NCBI RefSeq assembly: GCF_008064665.1
Contig: NZ_VRZA01000003.1
Span: 372,001-436,000 of the forward strand
DNA from: Parahaliea maris
Lineage (GTDB): Bacteria > Pseudomonadota > Gammaproteobacteria > Pseudomonadales > Halieaceae
Reading direction: 5' to 3'
DNA length: 64,000 nt
The first letter of the stretch is position 1. Each line of letters opens with the position of its first letter. Of the stretch, positions 26,298-35,589 are shown in pieces. Under the pieces are notes generated by a model, which was not told where the DNA came from, did not search any database, and saw nothing but the letters and a program-made list of their open reading frames with translations. Position numbers and translations under genes: made by a program.

Positions 26298-27226
26298 TCC
26301 GCTGGCGCCTCGCTGCCAGTGGCTTCCCGAAACACGGTTTCGAGGTCGCGCCGGGACGCCTGCAGGGTGATCAGTCCGGCGTCGTTGGCTTGCACGCACT
26401 GCGCCGCCAGCCCCGCGGTGGTGTCGAGTTCCCCCTGTTCGGCGAGGAGCAGCAGGTAGCCGTTTTCCGCGAGACGGCTTTCGACCCCGGCAACCCCCGG
26501 CAGGCGTTCCAGTTGGTGACGCAGAGCCTCGGAGGGTGTGTCTACCCGCAGCAACAGGCTGCAACTGCGGCGCAGATCGGCCATGCCGGCATCGAGGGCA
26601 ATCCGTCCCTCGTGCATGATCAGCACCCGCTCGCAGAGTGCCTCGACTTCCTGCAGGATGTGGGTCGAGAGAATCACCGTGGCGCGTCGGGCGAGGCGCT
26701 GGATGAGCTCCCGCATGTGGCGATTCTGCTCCGGGTCCAGTCCGTTACCGGGCTCGTCCAGAATCAGCAGGCGCGGGTTTCCGAGAATCGCCTGGGCTAC
26801 CCCGACCCGTTGTTTCAGGCCGCGGGAAAGAGTGTCGATGCGATCCAGGGCTCGCGTTCCCAATTCCGTCGCCAGCAGCGCGTCCCGCACGGCACGCGAA
26901 CGTTCTTCCCGCGCTATCCCCTTGCAGGTGGCGACGTAGTCGAGGTAATCCGCCACCATCATGTCGGGGTACACGGGCGGGTCTTCCGGCAGGTAGCCAA
27001 GGGTGCGCTGCACCGCACGGCAACCGCCGGCGTAGTCGTGGCCGGCCACCACGAGGCTGCCGGCGGTAGGTTCCAGGTAGCCGCTGAGCATCTTCATGAC
27101 AGTGGTCTTGCCGGCGCCGTTGTGGCCCAGCAGGCCGATGATGCCATTGTGTTCGACGCGGAAACTCACCCGGTTGACGGCGGTGGTGTTGCCGTAGCGG
27201 CGAGTGAGTGATTGGGCCTCGATCAT
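26294..27226 (-). CDS. ABC transporter ATPase (GldA-like)
   Basis: A 310-residue ATP-binding subunit. Walker A is GHNGAGKTT, the signature is LSRGLKQRVGVAQ, Walker B is LLILDEPGNGLD, and the switch His lies in ILSTHIL. About 90 residues follow the nucleotide domain, as in GldA/CcmA-type ATPases. ATG 27226 starts at the canonical MIEAQSLTRRYG. An upstream GTG at 27286 would overlap the gor gene end and is less likely. It drives the fused permease encoded next. Cargo is unknown; many such systems affect envelope or export functions. Confidence 0.88.
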   Translation of the reverse strand: MIEAQSLTRRYGNTTAVNRVSFRVEHNGIIGLLGHNGAGKTTVMKMLSGYLEPTAGSLVVAGHDYAGGCRAVQRTLGYLPEDPPVYPDMMVADYLDYVATCKGIAREERSRAVRDALLATELGTRALDRIDTLSRGLKQRVGVAQAILGNPRLLILDEPGNGLDPEQNRHMRELIQRLARRATVILSTHILQEVEALCERVLIMHEGRIALDAGMADLRRSCSLLLRVDTPSEALRHQLERLPGVAGVESRLAENGYLLLLAEQGELDTTAGLAAQCVQANDAGLITLQASRRDLETVFREATGSEAPAE

Positions 27227-27270
27227 GGGCTTGGCGCTGATCTTCTGCGGATGTGTCCCGGGCCCGGAAT

Positions 27271-28629
27271 TCAGCCCGCGCTCCACTCGTCACGCATGGT
27301 GACGAACTCTTCTGCCGCCGTGGGGTGAATTCCGATGGTGGAATCGAACATGGCCTTGGTGGCCCCGGCGCGCATGGCAATGGCCAGGCCCTGCATGATT
27401 TCACCGGCGTCGGGTCCCACCATGTGCGCCCCCACCACGCGATCAGTCGCGTCTTCGACGATCAGTTTCATGAAGGAGCGTTCGTCGCGGCCGCTGATCG
27501 TGTGTTTCATGGGCCGGAACGCCGACTTGTAAAGGCGTAACCTGCCAAAGTGTTCGTGGGCCTCGTCCTCGGTGTAGCCCACCGTGCCGATATTGGGCTG
27601 GCAGAACACCGCCGTGGGGATGTAGTCGTAGTCCACCGCCTGCTCCAGCTTGCCGAACTGGCGGCGCGCAAAGGACATGCCTTCAGCGAGGGCTACCGGG
27701 GTGAGTTCCTCGCCGCCCGTCACGTCACCGAGGGCATAGATGCTGGGTTCGCTGGTGTTGTAGTGCTCGTCCACGGCGATGTAACCGCCTTCGTCGAGCC
27801 GGACGTTGACGTTTTCCAGCCCCAGCCCTTCCAGGTGGGGTTTGCGGCCGGTAGCGTACAGCACGCAGTCGGTTTCGATCCGGGTGCCATCGGTCAGGTC
27901 CAGCTCTAGTGCGCCATTGCTGCGGCGTATTGCCGTGACGTTGGTTTCAAAGCGCAGGTCGACGCCGGTCTTGGCGATTTCCTGGGCGGCGTGGGCGCGG
28001 ATGTCCGGGTCGAAACCGCGCAGGAACAGGGGCCCGCGATAGAGCTGGGTAACCCGTGAGCCAAGCCCGTTGAAGATGCCCGCAAACTCCACCGCGATAT
28101 AGCCTCCGCCCACCACCACCAGGCGCTCGGGAAACTCCTCCAGGTCGAAGACTTCATTGGAGGTGATCGCGAACTCCCGGCCGGGAATGTCGGGTACGTG
28201 GGGCCAGCCGCCGGTGGCGATCAGGATTTTGCCGGTGCTGTATTCGCGTTTACCCACCGCGACCGTGTTGGCGTCCACGATCCGGGCCCGGCCTTCGACG
28301 ATGGTGACGTCCTGGCCTTCCAGCAGTCGCTCGTAGATGGCATTGAGGCGGCTGATTTCGGTTTTCTTGTTGTCGCGCAGGGTGGCCCAGTCGAAGGATG
28401 GCTTGTGACTGTCCCAGCCGAACTCGCGGGCATCCTCGAAGGCCTTGCTGTATTCGGAGGCGTAAACGTAAAGCTTTTTCGGTACACAGCCCACGTTGAC
28501 GCAGGTGCCGCCCATGTAGCGGTCTTCGGCCACCGCCACCCGGGCGCCATAGCCCGCGGCCATCCGCGCCGCGCGTACCCCGCCCGAGCCGGCACCTATC
28601 ACAAACAGGTCAAAATCCAGGGCAGTCAT
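27271..28629 (-). CDS. gor: glutathione-disulfide reductase
   Basis: A 452-residue FAD/NADPH disulfide oxidoreductase. The N-terminal FAD loop is [20 protein letters not shown] and the redox pair is Cys43/Cys48 in [13 protein letters not shown]. The NADPH domain ([13 protein letters not shown]) and the C-terminal [10 protein letters not shown], with the catalytic His and Glu, complete the set. ATG 28629 has GGAGGAAC upstream; the long frame above it is out of family. It regenerates reduced glutathione in the cytoplasm. Its C-terminal end lies close to the ABC ATPase gene on the same strand. Confidence 0.95.
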   Translation of the reverse strand: MTALDFDLFVIGAGSGGVRAARMAAGYGARVAVAEDRYMGGTCVNVGCVPKKLYVYASEYSKAFEDAREFGWDSHKPSFDWATLRDNKKTEISRLNAIYERLLEGQDVTIVEGRARIVDANTVAVGKREYSTGKILIATGGWPHVPDIPGREFAITSNEVFDLEEFPERLVVVGGGYIAVEFAGIFNGLGSRVTQLYRGPLFLRGFDPDIRAHAAQEIAKTGVDLRFETNVTAIRRSNGALELDLTDGTRIETDCVLYATGRKPHLEGLGLENVNVRLDEGGYIAVDEHYNTSEPSIYALGDVTGGEELTPVALAEGMSFARRQFGKLEQAVDYDYIPTAVFCQPNIGTVGYTEDEAHEHFGRLRLYKSAFRPMKHTISGRDERSFMKLIVEDATDRVVGAHMVGPDAGEIMQGLAIAMRAGATKAMFDSTIGIHPTAAEEFVTMRDEWSAG

Positions 28630-28752
28630 CCGTGTTCCTCCACAGCGGTGGGTTGGCTGGGTAAAAAGAGGGAAAAAGTTTAACAGTGTTGCGCTTTGGG
28701 CTGTACCGCGCGGCCCGGTAATATGGGCGCTTTTGCGAGTCGCGGAAACTAT

Positions 28753-30120
28753 ATGCGAAAAGTGGCGACGGTCGGAGTGTTGCTGTGCGGGCTGGTGCTC
28801 TTGCTGTGGTGGGCGGCGCGCCCGGCATTGCAGGTCGCAGTCGGTTATACCGCCAAGCAACTCTGCTCCGGAATACTGGTCTCCGGTTTGCCGCTGGACG
28901 CGGTCTGGGCGCGGGACGTGGCACCGCGCATGGCGATTATCGGACCGCTGCGTGGCGCATTGCGGCAGGGAGTGCAAGCGGACGCGGGCGGAGTAAGCAG
29001 TCGGTTTCTGGGTGTCTCGGCCCGGGCAGAGCATCGTCGCGAGGCGGGTTGCACCCTGTTTGGCGAGCCCGCTTCGCCGCCGAAGCCAGCGGGGGACTTT
29101 CGCTGGGCTGGCGCGACCGACGCTCCGGAAGACGGCCCCTTCGCCGACGCCCTGGATGCCGCTTTCGGCGAACCCGGCGGCGGTGGGCGGAATACCCTGG
29201 CTGTGCTGGTTTCCCACCGGGGGCAGCTCGTCGGGGAGCGCTACCGGCCCCCGGTGTCGCCCGCCACCCGCCTGCAGGGCTGGTCGATGAACAAGAGCCT
29301 GATGGCGACCTGGGTTGGCCTGCAGGTGCAGCGTGGTGATCTGTCACTGGATAGTCCGGTGGCTGACGCGCTGCGAGCAGAGGGGCGGGATGATCTTGCC
29401 GGGGCGGTTGATCCCGGGCTCAATCTCGGCCACCTCCTGCACATGGAGAGCGGGCTCGGTTTCGAGGAGACCTACGCGCCCGGTGACGACGCCACGCGCA
29501 TGTTGTACCGGAGTCGGGCAATGTGGGCGGTGGCACCGGCGACCGGGCAGGCCTACAGCCCCGGCGAGCACTTCAGTTACTCCAGTGGCGACACCAATGT
29601 CGCCTCCATGATCTGGCAACGGTCCCTGGGGGAGCGAGGTTACCGCGACTGGCTTGCGGACAATTTTTCCGGGCCACTCGGCTTGCAGCATCCCGTCTAT
29701 GAGGCGGATGCATCCGGCGTGCAGGTGGGCTCTTCCTACACTTACCTGCGAGGGCGGGACTGGTTAAGAGTGGGGCAGCTCTGGCTGGACGCCTGGCATG
29801 GGCGCAGCGATGTATTGTCTCAGGCGTGGCAGCGGGCGGCGGTGACGCCCCGCCCCTCGTCGCGGGATGGCCAGTATGGCCGTGGCTTCTGGCTGAATAC
29901 GGCGGGCGCCAGTTTTTCCCGGCTGCCGGAGACACTGTTTTACGCGTCGGGTAACGGCAGTCAGGCGGTGGTGGTATTTCCCGAGCAGGAACTGGTGGTA
30001 GTGCGGCTGGGCCTGACCACAACCGGTGTCGACAGCGGCCTGGAGTCACTGCTCGAGGCTGTTTTCAGTGAACACCAGCCTGTAGTCGACGCCGGCCTTG
30101 GGGGGGAAGCAAGTGACTGA
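28753..30120 (+). CDS. beta-lactamase-fold serine hydrolase
   Basis: A 455-residue protein of the class C beta-lactamase/PBP-like family with one N-terminal membrane segment (residues 4-22). The active-site SxxK is SMNK in [13 protein letters not shown], and the YSS tyrosine follows in [10 protein letters not shown]. The rest matches the family in order ([22 protein letters not shown]). ATG 28753 directly precedes the hydrophobic segment. It is probably a periplasm-facing esterase or peptidase rather than a true antibiotic-resistance enzyme. It overlaps the MOSC gene by eight bases. Confidence 0.82.
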   Translation: MRKVATVGVLLCGLVLLLWWAARPALQVAVGYTAKQLCSGILVSGLPLDAVWARDVAPRMAIIGPLRGALRQGVQADAGGVSSRFLGVSARAEHRREAGCTLFGEPASPPKPAGDFRWAGATDAPEDGPFADALDAAFGEPGGGGRNTLAVLVSHRGQLVGERYRPPVSPATRLQGWSMNKSLMATWVGLQVQRGDLSLDSPVADALRAEGRDDLAGAVDPGLNLGHLLHMESGLGFEETYAPGDDATRMLYRSRAMWAVAPATGQAYSPGEHFSYSSGDTNVASMIWQRSLGERGYRDWLADNFSGPLGLQHPVYEADASGVQVGSSYTYLRGRDWLRVGQLWLDAWHGRSDVLSQAWQRAAVTPRPSSRDGQYGRGFWLNTAGASFSRLPETLFYASGNGSQAVVVFPEQELVVVRLGLTTTGVDSGLESLLEAVFSEHQPVVDAGLGGEASD

Positions 30121-30925
30121 ATGTATCCTCGAATCGATTCATATCTACCCGCTGAAGTCCTGCGGCGGCATAGCGCTCGGCGAAGTCGACCTGGATCGCT
30201 TTGGGCCGGTTGGCGACCGCCGCTGGATGGTGGTAGAGCCCTCGGGGCAGTTTCTCAGTCAGCGCCAGGTGCCGGCCATGGCCCTGCTCGGAGTGAGGGT
30301 GGAGTCCTGTGGCGGGCTGTTGTTGACACGCGAGGGCTCCGTTTGCGAGGTGCCGGTACCCGGCGCAGGGGCGCTGGCCCTGGAAGTGACCGTATGGTCT
30401 GACAGGGTGCCTGCCCTCGATGCCGGGGACGCTGCGGCAACCTGGCTGACCCGGGCGCTCGGGCGGCCCTGCAGGCTGGTGTACATGGCGGATGAGACTC
30501 GCCGCCCGGTGGACCTGGACTATGCTCTGCGGGGGGAAACCGTGAGTTTTGCCGATGGTTTCCCCCTGTTGCTGATATCGGCTGCCTCACTGGCGGAACT
30601 CAACAACCGACTGGCGCAAAATGGCCATCCCGCTGTGCCAATGAACCGCTTTCGCCCGAACCTGGTGGTGTCCGGCTGCGGGCCATTTGCCGAAGACGGC
30701 TGGCGCAGAATCCGTATCGGGGGGGTAGAGCTGCAGGTTGCCAAGCCCTGCGCTCGCTGCGCGATTCCCGCCATCGACCAGTCCAGTGGGGAACGCGATC
30801 CGTATATAAACCGGGCGCTGGCCGCGTTTCGCCGCTTCGACGGCCAGATACTGTTCGGGCAGAACCTGCTGTATCAGCAGGGCGGCACAATCGGTGTGGG
30901 CGACCCGGTGGAAGTACTGGAATGA
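30113..30925 (+). CDS. MOSC domain protein (YcbX/MARC-like)
   Basis: A 270-residue protein with an N-terminal MOSC_N beta-barrel (ESIHIYPLKSCGGIALGEVDLD, DRRWMVVEPSGQFLSQRQ) and a MOSC domain whose molybdenum-liganding region is AKPCARCAIPAIDQ. YcbX and mARC proteins reduce N-hydroxylated compounds using a molybdenum cofactor. GTG 30113 overlaps the serine hydrolase stop; a TTG at 30098 would be upstream. No ferredoxin domain follows, so an external electron donor is needed. Substrate not known. Confidence 0.85.
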   Translation: MTECILESIHIYPLKSCGGIALGEVDLDRFGPVGDRRWMVVEPSGQFLSQRQVPAMALLGVRVESCGGLLLTREGSVCEVPVPGAGALALEVTVWSDRVPALDAGDAAATWLTRALGRPCRLVYMADETRRPVDLDYALRGETVSFADGFPLLLISAASLAELNNRLAQNGHPAVPMNRFRPNLVVSGCGPFAEDGWRRIRIGGVELQVAKPCARCAIPAIDQSSGERDPYINRALAAFRRFDGQILFGQNLLYQQGGTIGVGDPVEVLE

Positions 30926-31063
30926 GAACTGGCGGACAATTACCGCCCCCCGGGGTGGGGATTTCAGGCGATTTCCGGTATGGTGGCGCCGCTTAAAAAA
31001 TGAGCGATCGGCGCCGGCGGCGGTGACCTTTCGCTCCCGTAGGGAAAAGACAGGAAGAATGTT

Positions 31064-32134
31064 ATGGCAGGTTTACGTACCCGTGCCGGCAGCCTCTGTG
31101 CTGCTGGATTGCTGGCGGCCCAGATTGCCGCAGCGGTCGCCGATGATGGCACCAACCTCTCCGCTACACCCACCACTGACGAAATCGTGCTGCAGAACGG
31201 CTCCCGCATTCTCGGCACCGTGACCGCCACCCGCGACGGGGTGGTGACGGTGGAAACCGAATTCGCCGGGACCCTGAAAATCGCCCAGGACAAGATCCAG
31301 TCCATGCAGACCCGCGAAGCCGTGGTCATGAAGCTGCGGGACGGAACCGTGGTCGAGGACCAGCAGGTCGTGGTGCAGGACACGGAGTTGGTGCTGCCGC
31401 CCTCGCTGGTTCCCGCGGCGCCCTACTCGCTGGCGGATCTGGCGGTCATGAACCCGCAGCCCTGGGAGCTGGGCGATGGCTACCGCTGGACTGGTCTGGC
31501 GAGTGCTGCCCTGACCATCGAGGATGGCAACACCGATACTGAAGAGTTCGATTACAAGCTGGAATCCGTGTGGCGCAGCCTCCGTGACCGTTTTACTGCC
31601 AAAATGGTCGGCGAGGTGGACGAGGCCAATGGCGTCAAGAATGCCGAGAACTGGAAGGCCAACGGCAAGTACGACTACTTCCTGAAAGACCCGACCTACT
31701 ACACCGGCATGGTTGGCGCCGCCGAGGCGGACAAGTTCGCGGACCTGGATTTGCGGTATTACATCGGTCCCTACCTGGGTCACCAGTTTTATGAGGAACC
31801 GGTCCTCACGCTCTCGGGCGAAGTCGGTGCGGTGTACGTGAATGAGAACTTCATCGTTGCCGACGACAAGGAATACCCCGGTTTGAACTGGACCGCGAAC
31901 GCGACCAGCAACATTCTGGGGGGGGATTCGCGGCTGTATTTCGATCACAACGGCATCCTCAACCTCGATGACGCCAGTGACCTGATCATGAATACTACCT
32001 TCGGCCTGGCCTTCCCGCTGATGTTCAGCATCGAGGCTGCAGCCGAGGTGTTGCTCGAGTATGACAGCGGTGTTCCCCCGGGCGTGGAGGAAATGGACCA
32101 GACCTACCGTTTCCGCGTGGGCTACACCTGGTAA
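31064..32134 (+). CDS. DUF481 (YdiY-like) outer-membrane protein
   Basis: A 356-residue exported protein. The signal peptide spans about 1-26 and is followed by a short N-terminal domain (DEIVLQNGSRILGTVTATRDGVVTVETEF). From about 140 it is DUF481: WTGLASAALTIEDGNTDTEEFDYKLES begins a beta-barrel of repeated aromatic-ended strands, ending FRVGYTW. Relatives such as YdiY are called salt-induced outer-membrane proteins. It ends next to the convergent aroG-like gene without a spacer. Its transport role, if any, is unknown. Confidence 0.85.
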   Translation: MAGLRTRAGSLCAAGLLAAQIAAAVADDGTNLSATPTTDEIVLQNGSRILGTVTATRDGVVTVETEFAGTLKIAQDKIQSMQTREAVVMKLRDGTVVEDQQVVVQDTELVLPPSLVPAAPYSLADLAVMNPQPWELGDGYRWTGLASAALTIEDGNTDTEEFDYKLESVWRSLRDRFTAKMVGEVDEANGVKNAENWKANGKYDYFLKDPTYYTGMVGAAEADKFADLDLRYYIGPYLGHQFYEEPVLTLSGEVGAVYVNENFIVADDKEYPGLNWTANATSNILGGDSRLYFDHNGILNLDDASDLIMNTTFGLAFPLMFSIEAAAEVLLEYDSGVPPGVEEMDQTYRFRVGYTW

Positions 32135-33193
32135 TCAGTGCTGGCTGCGGCGTACGGCTGCTGCCAGTTGCTCCAGCAGCGGCGCCGTATCATCCAGTGA
32201 CAGGCAGGCGTCGGTGATGCTCTGGCCGTAGGTCAGGGCATCGCGTGCCGCCATCGGCTGGTTGCCCGCCACCAGGTGGCTCTCCAGCATCACCCCGCGA
32301 ATGGCCCGTTGGCCCTGTTCCATTTGCTCGCACAGGCTGAGCACAACGTCTCGCTGGCGCACCGGGTCCTTTTCGCTGTTGCCGTGACTGCAGTCGACAA
32401 TGACCGAGGCGGGCAGGCCTTTGGCCGCCAGCGCCTCGGCGGCTTCCTGTATCGCAGCGGGGTGGTAGTTGGGTCCGGTATCACTGCCGCCGCGCAGAAT
32501 GAGATAGCAGTGGGGATTGCCGCTCGATTGCAGCACCGCCGGAGTCCCTTCCTTGGTCAGTGACGGAAACCAGTGGCTGTGGCTGGCACTGCGGATGGCG
32601 TCTATCGCCACCCCGGTCTTGCCGCTGGTGCCATTCTTGAAGCCGACCGGCATGGACAATCCCGAGGCCAGCTCCCGGTGTACCTGGCTTTCCACCGTGC
32701 GCGCGCCGATGGCCCCGAAACTGACAAGGTCCGCGTAGTACTGGCCAAAGGTCGTGTCCAGGAACTCGCTGGCGGCGGGCAGGCCCAGGTCGGCAATGTC
32801 CAGCAGCACCTGGCGCGCCAGGTGCAGGCCCTTGTTGATGTGGAAGCTGTCATCCAGGTCCGGGTCGTTGATCAGCCCTTTCCAGCCAATGACGGTGCGC
32901 GGCTTTTCGAAGTACACCCGCAGCACCGGCACGATGGCATCCTGCAATGGTTCGCACAGGGCCTTGAAGCGAGTGGCGTAATCCCGCAGCGCGGCGGGGT
33001 CGTGCACCGAGCAGGGGCCGGCGATCACCAGCAGGCGACGGTCGTGGCCGGCCAGAACGGCTTCGATTTCCCGCCGGGCACTGGCGATCAGGTCTGCCTG
33101 GGCCTCGGGCAGGGGCAGTTCTTCCTGCAGGATCCAGGGCGTGATCAGGGGCTGGGCCCGGCTGATACGAATATCGTCAGTGCGTTCTGTCAT
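32135..33193 (-). CDS. aroG: 3-deoxy-7-phosphoheptulonate synthase (class I)
   Basis: A 352-residue class I DAHP synthase, which condenses phosphoenolpyruvate and erythrose 4-phosphate in the first step of the shikimate pathway. It has VIAGPCSVHDP, FEKPRTVIGWKGLINDP, SFGAIGARTVESQVHRE and PVGFKNGTSG, plus CSHGNS and the metal-binding RGVMLESHL. ATG 33193 (MTERTDDIRI) is the family start; the longer frame to 33337 is out of family. The feedback type (Phe, Tyr or Trp) cannot be assigned safely, so the symbol marks the family only. Confidence 0.9.
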   Translation of the reverse strand: MTERTDDIRISRAQPLITPWILQEELPLPEAQADLIASARREIEAVLAGHDRRLLVIAGPCSVHDPAALRDYATRFKALCEPLQDAIVPVLRVYFEKPRTVIGWKGLINDPDLDDSFHINKGLHLARQVLLDIADLGLPAASEFLDTTFGQYYADLVSFGAIGARTVESQVHRELASGLSMPVGFKNGTSGKTGVAIDAIRSASHSHWFPSLTKEGTPAVLQSSGNPHCYLILRGGSDTGPNYHPAAIQEAAEALAAKGLPASVIVDCSHGNSEKDPVRQRDVVLSLCEQMEQGQRAIRGVMLESHLVAGNQPMAARDALTYGQSITDACLSLDDTAPLLEQLAAAVRRSQH

Positions 33194-33263
33194 GGTGGAG
33201 TACCGGCCACTGGGTGGGGCGGGCATTGTGGCCCAGGCCGCGCGGGCCGGGCAAGCTTCCGCT

Positions 33264-34703
33264 TCAGCCTCCCGCGGCGGACTCCTCCCGGCGGCGTACT
33301 TGCAGGGCTTGCTGGATTGCCTGCACCTGGCTTTCACTCATGGAGATTTTCAGCGCCAGCGCCAGCGACACCAGCAGCGCAGGGAGCACACCCAGGCCCA
33401 GCGCGTAGATCAGTCCCGTGAGGGTATCCTGTGGCACCTCGCCGGGCAGGGCGCCGGCCTGTAAACCGATCACGTCCAGTACCAGGCCTCCATAGAGGGG
33501 GCCGACAATCGTGGCGGATTTATTGATCAGGTTGATCATGGAGAAAAAACCGGCTTCCTGGCGCAGGCCGTGGGAGAGTTCATGCTCGTCGGTGATGTCG
33601 GCCACCACTGACTGGGTGTAGATGCTGCGCAGCAGGAAGAAGTACATGAAAAAGAGCATGAACAGGAAGTTCAGCGCAAAGACCAGGGTGCCGTCATTGT
33701 CTGGCAACAGTCCGGCGAGTTTGAGCGGGTACAGCCAGAGGCAGTTAAGGATCATGCCGGCCATCGACCACTGCACCAGCCGGTGCTTGGGAAAGCGTCG
33801 CCCGAGAGGCCCCATGCTCAGCATGACCAGGCTGATGGCGATGATGCTGGGCAGGGAAAGAATGATGGAGGACTCACCCGGGGAAAACTCCCAGAGGTAG
33901 GTCCAGACCAGCATATTCAGGCTGATGATAACGCCGTAGGCGGCCATGCAGGCAAACTCGTAGCCGATCAAGGTGCGAAAGCGTCGATTCTCCAGGGTGC
34001 GAAGCAGGTCGCGGGTGAGCGCTCCGAGGCCGCGCCCGTTTCTCGGTACCGGTGCGCTGCGGGAGGAGCGAATATAGCGGCGTGTGCCGAATGTACACAG
34101 GGTGGCAGCCAGCCAGACGGCAGCGCAGCTGAGCGCGCCATACCAGGGGTAGTTGCTGGCGATAAAGCGGCCGTCCACGCCGCCCGCGGTGGGAAAGATC
34201 AGCAGCAGGCCGGCGGCCGGCAGCAGCACGGAGAACAGGAACAGGAAGCCCAGTCGCGTCCCCAGTATCTGGCTGCGCTCGTGGTAGTCGCTGGTGAGCT
34301 CGGCGGACAGGGCGAGGTGGGGAATGCAAAAGGTCGTGACGAATGTGCGTACCCACAGGGACCAGAACAGCAGCCATGCAGCGAGCACACCCTGTGACGC
34401 GACCACGGCCGGCGGTGGGCTGAACAGGCCGATAAAGCCAAGGCCCAGCGGCACGATGCTGAGGGCCATGAAGGGATGGCGTCGGCCCCAGCGACTGCGC
34501 AGGCGGTCGGACAGGGAGCCCACCAAGGGGTCCGACACACTGTCCCACACCAGGCTGAGGGCAATAATGGCGCCCGTGACAGTGCCGCCAAGGCCCAGCA
34601 CCTGGGTGTAGAACAAGAGGATGAACATGGCATAGGCAGATTCCTTGGCCGCGTACACCGCGCCACCACTGCCGTAAAAAAACCGTGTACGAAGGTTGAT
34701 CAT
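33264..34703 (-). CDS. MFS transporter, GPH sugar-cation symporter type
   Basis: A 479-residue membrane protein with about 12 hydrophobic segments of the MFS_2/GPH group. Typical features are the N-terminal YGSGGAVYAAKESAYAMF, WDSVSDPLVGSLSDRLRSRWGRRHPF between helices 2 and 3, and YTQSVVADITDEHELSHGLRQEAGFFS in the central half. The group includes MelB-like sugar symporters. It starts at ATG 34703 and stands alone. Substrate could be a sugar or an organic ion; nothing nearby decides it. Confidence 0.85.
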   Translation of the reverse strand: MINLRTRFFYGSGGAVYAAKESAYAMFILLFYTQVLGLGGTVTGAIIALSLVWDSVSDPLVGSLSDRLRSRWGRRHPFMALSIVPLGLGFIGLFSPPPAVVASQGVLAAWLLFWSLWVRTFVTTFCIPHLALSAELTSDYHERSQILGTRLGFLFLFSVLLPAAGLLLIFPTAGGVDGRFIASNYPWYGALSCAAVWLAATLCTFGTRRYIRSSRSAPVPRNGRGLGALTRDLLRTLENRRFRTLIGYEFACMAAYGVIISLNMLVWTYLWEFSPGESSIILSLPSIIAISLVMLSMGPLGRRFPKHRLVQWSMAGMILNCLWLYPLKLAGLLPDNDGTLVFALNFLFMLFFMYFFLLRSIYTQSVVADITDEHELSHGLRQEAGFFSMINLINKSATIVGPLYGGLVLDVIGLQAGALPGEVPQDTLTGLIYALGLGVLPALLVSLALALKISMSESQVQAIQQALQVRRREESAAGG

Positions 34704-34875
34704 GTAGGGCGCAAGCCTGTCGGGCCGCCGGTCAGGGCCTCGGTGTTATGGTGTCCGGTCTTGGTGTTGGAAGCGTGCCGTTACCCGGGTGGTTGCCCGG
34801 GCACGGGCGAATAGTGAAGATGCTGCGGCAGACAGCTGAAAGCAACCTGAAACGTTGCCCCTGCACTGGGCTCTC

Positions 34876-34905
34876 CCGGGGTTTGCCGGGGTTTGCCGGG
34901 GTTGC
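34876..34905. repeat. 10-bp tandem repeat (CCGGGGTTTG)
   Basis: Two full copies and one partial copy of CCGGGGTTTG run in tandem inside the 247-base gap between the GPH transporter and the zinc-ribbon gene. The rest of the gap shows only a hairpin at 34919-34942; no gene is seen. Confidence 0.7.
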
Positions 34906-34918
34906 CCTGGATAGGCGA

Positions 34919-34942
34919 GTGGATGGCGTAAGCGCCATCCAC
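34919..34942. terminator. 10-bp hairpin after the zinc-ribbon gene
   Basis: GTGGATGGCG (34919-34928), loop TAAG, and CGCCATCCAC (34933-34942) form a perfect stem nine bases beyond the minus-strand gene stop. No T-run follows on the minus strand, so it may act as a factor-dependent end or an mRNA stabiliser. Confidence 0.5.
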
Positions 34943-34950
34943 CCCAGGCG

Positions 34951-35346
34951 TCAGCGTGAGCCCTTGATCAGGCTGCGAAAGCGGTCGGCCAGCGTTTCGT
35001 GCTTGTAGTCGGTGAACTCGCCGGCATCCATGAACATGCCGTGCTCGTCGCAGACCTCGTACCAGATGTGAGTCTGCTTGGGGTCAGAGGCTTTCTCCAT
35101 ATCCTTGCCGCAACGCGGACAGGCTATGTCTTCCACGGTATCCCACTTCTTGCCTTCGTCCGGTTTCCCGGTATCCAGGGCGTCTCCCATCCACTTCGCT
35201 TTCAGTTCATCTGCCTCGCCCGTATCGAACCACAGACCCTGACAGTTGGTACAGCGATCGATGGTGACGCCGCCGTAGCCTACTTCTTCCATGCCGTGTC
35301 CACACTTTGGACACTTGATGCTGTGTACCTCTGGGTTGTATTCCAT
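34951..35346 (-). CDS. zinc-ribbon (zf-TFIIB) protein
   Basis: A 131-residue cytoplasmic protein with two zinc-ribbon halves. The first is CPKCGHGMEEVGYGGVTIDRC, continuing as TNCQGLWFDTGE, a classic zf-TFIIB pattern. The second is CPRCGKDMEK followed by CDEHGMFMDAGEF, with His standing in for one Cys. ATG 35346 (MEYNPEVHSIKCPKC) is preferred to the upstream frame start because of GGGGAA before it. Such small proteins are widespread and of unknown function; nucleic-acid or protein binding is possible. Confidence 0.82.
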   Translation of the reverse strand: MEYNPEVHSIKCPKCGHGMEEVGYGGVTIDRCTNCQGLWFDTGEADELKAKWMGDALDTGKPDEGKKWDTVEDIACPRCGKDMEKASDPKQTHIWYEVCDEHGMFMDAGEFTDYKHETLADRFRSLIKGSR

Positions 35347-35553
35347 CTGGATTCCCCGGAAAAAAATTGACATCGAGTCGGGGCTCTACCCCGGCACTCC
35401 CGAGTCTAGCTCAGCCATATGCGTTTGTCCCGCTCTCCGCGGCCCCAGTGCGAACCCATTTGCAGTGGCGTTACATTGCCGCGTAGGCCGGGGCCGGTGT
35501 GGCGTGGAAATTCAGCTACGTTTCATCGGGAGTGGTATCATTGGCAAATCAAC

Positions 35554-35569
35554 TGGTACGATAGTACCA
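35554..35569. promoter_or_regulatory. candidate operator before the cytochrome cassette
   Basis: TGGTAC-GATA-GTACCA is a perfect 6-bp inverted repeat 20 bases before the first cytochrome ATG, overlapping where a transcription start would be. A repressor binding here would block the whole cassette. No regulator gene is adjacent. Confidence 0.4.
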
Positions 35570-35589
35570 ATTAAAGATGGGAGAAAATC

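Noticed and set aside
27224-27286. An earlier GTG start (27286) for the ABC ATPase
   Set aside because: It would add 20 residues that do not fit the family and would overlap the gor gene end; ATG 27226 opens at the conserved MIEA block.
34876-34905. Short tandem repeats considered as a CRISPR remnant
   Set aside because: The unit is 10 bases with no spacers and no cas genes nearby.
34704-34950. Possible riboswitch (cobalamin-like) in the gap before the zinc-ribbon gene
   Set aside because: The conserved B12-box core is not present on either strand; only a short tandem repeat and one hairpin are there.
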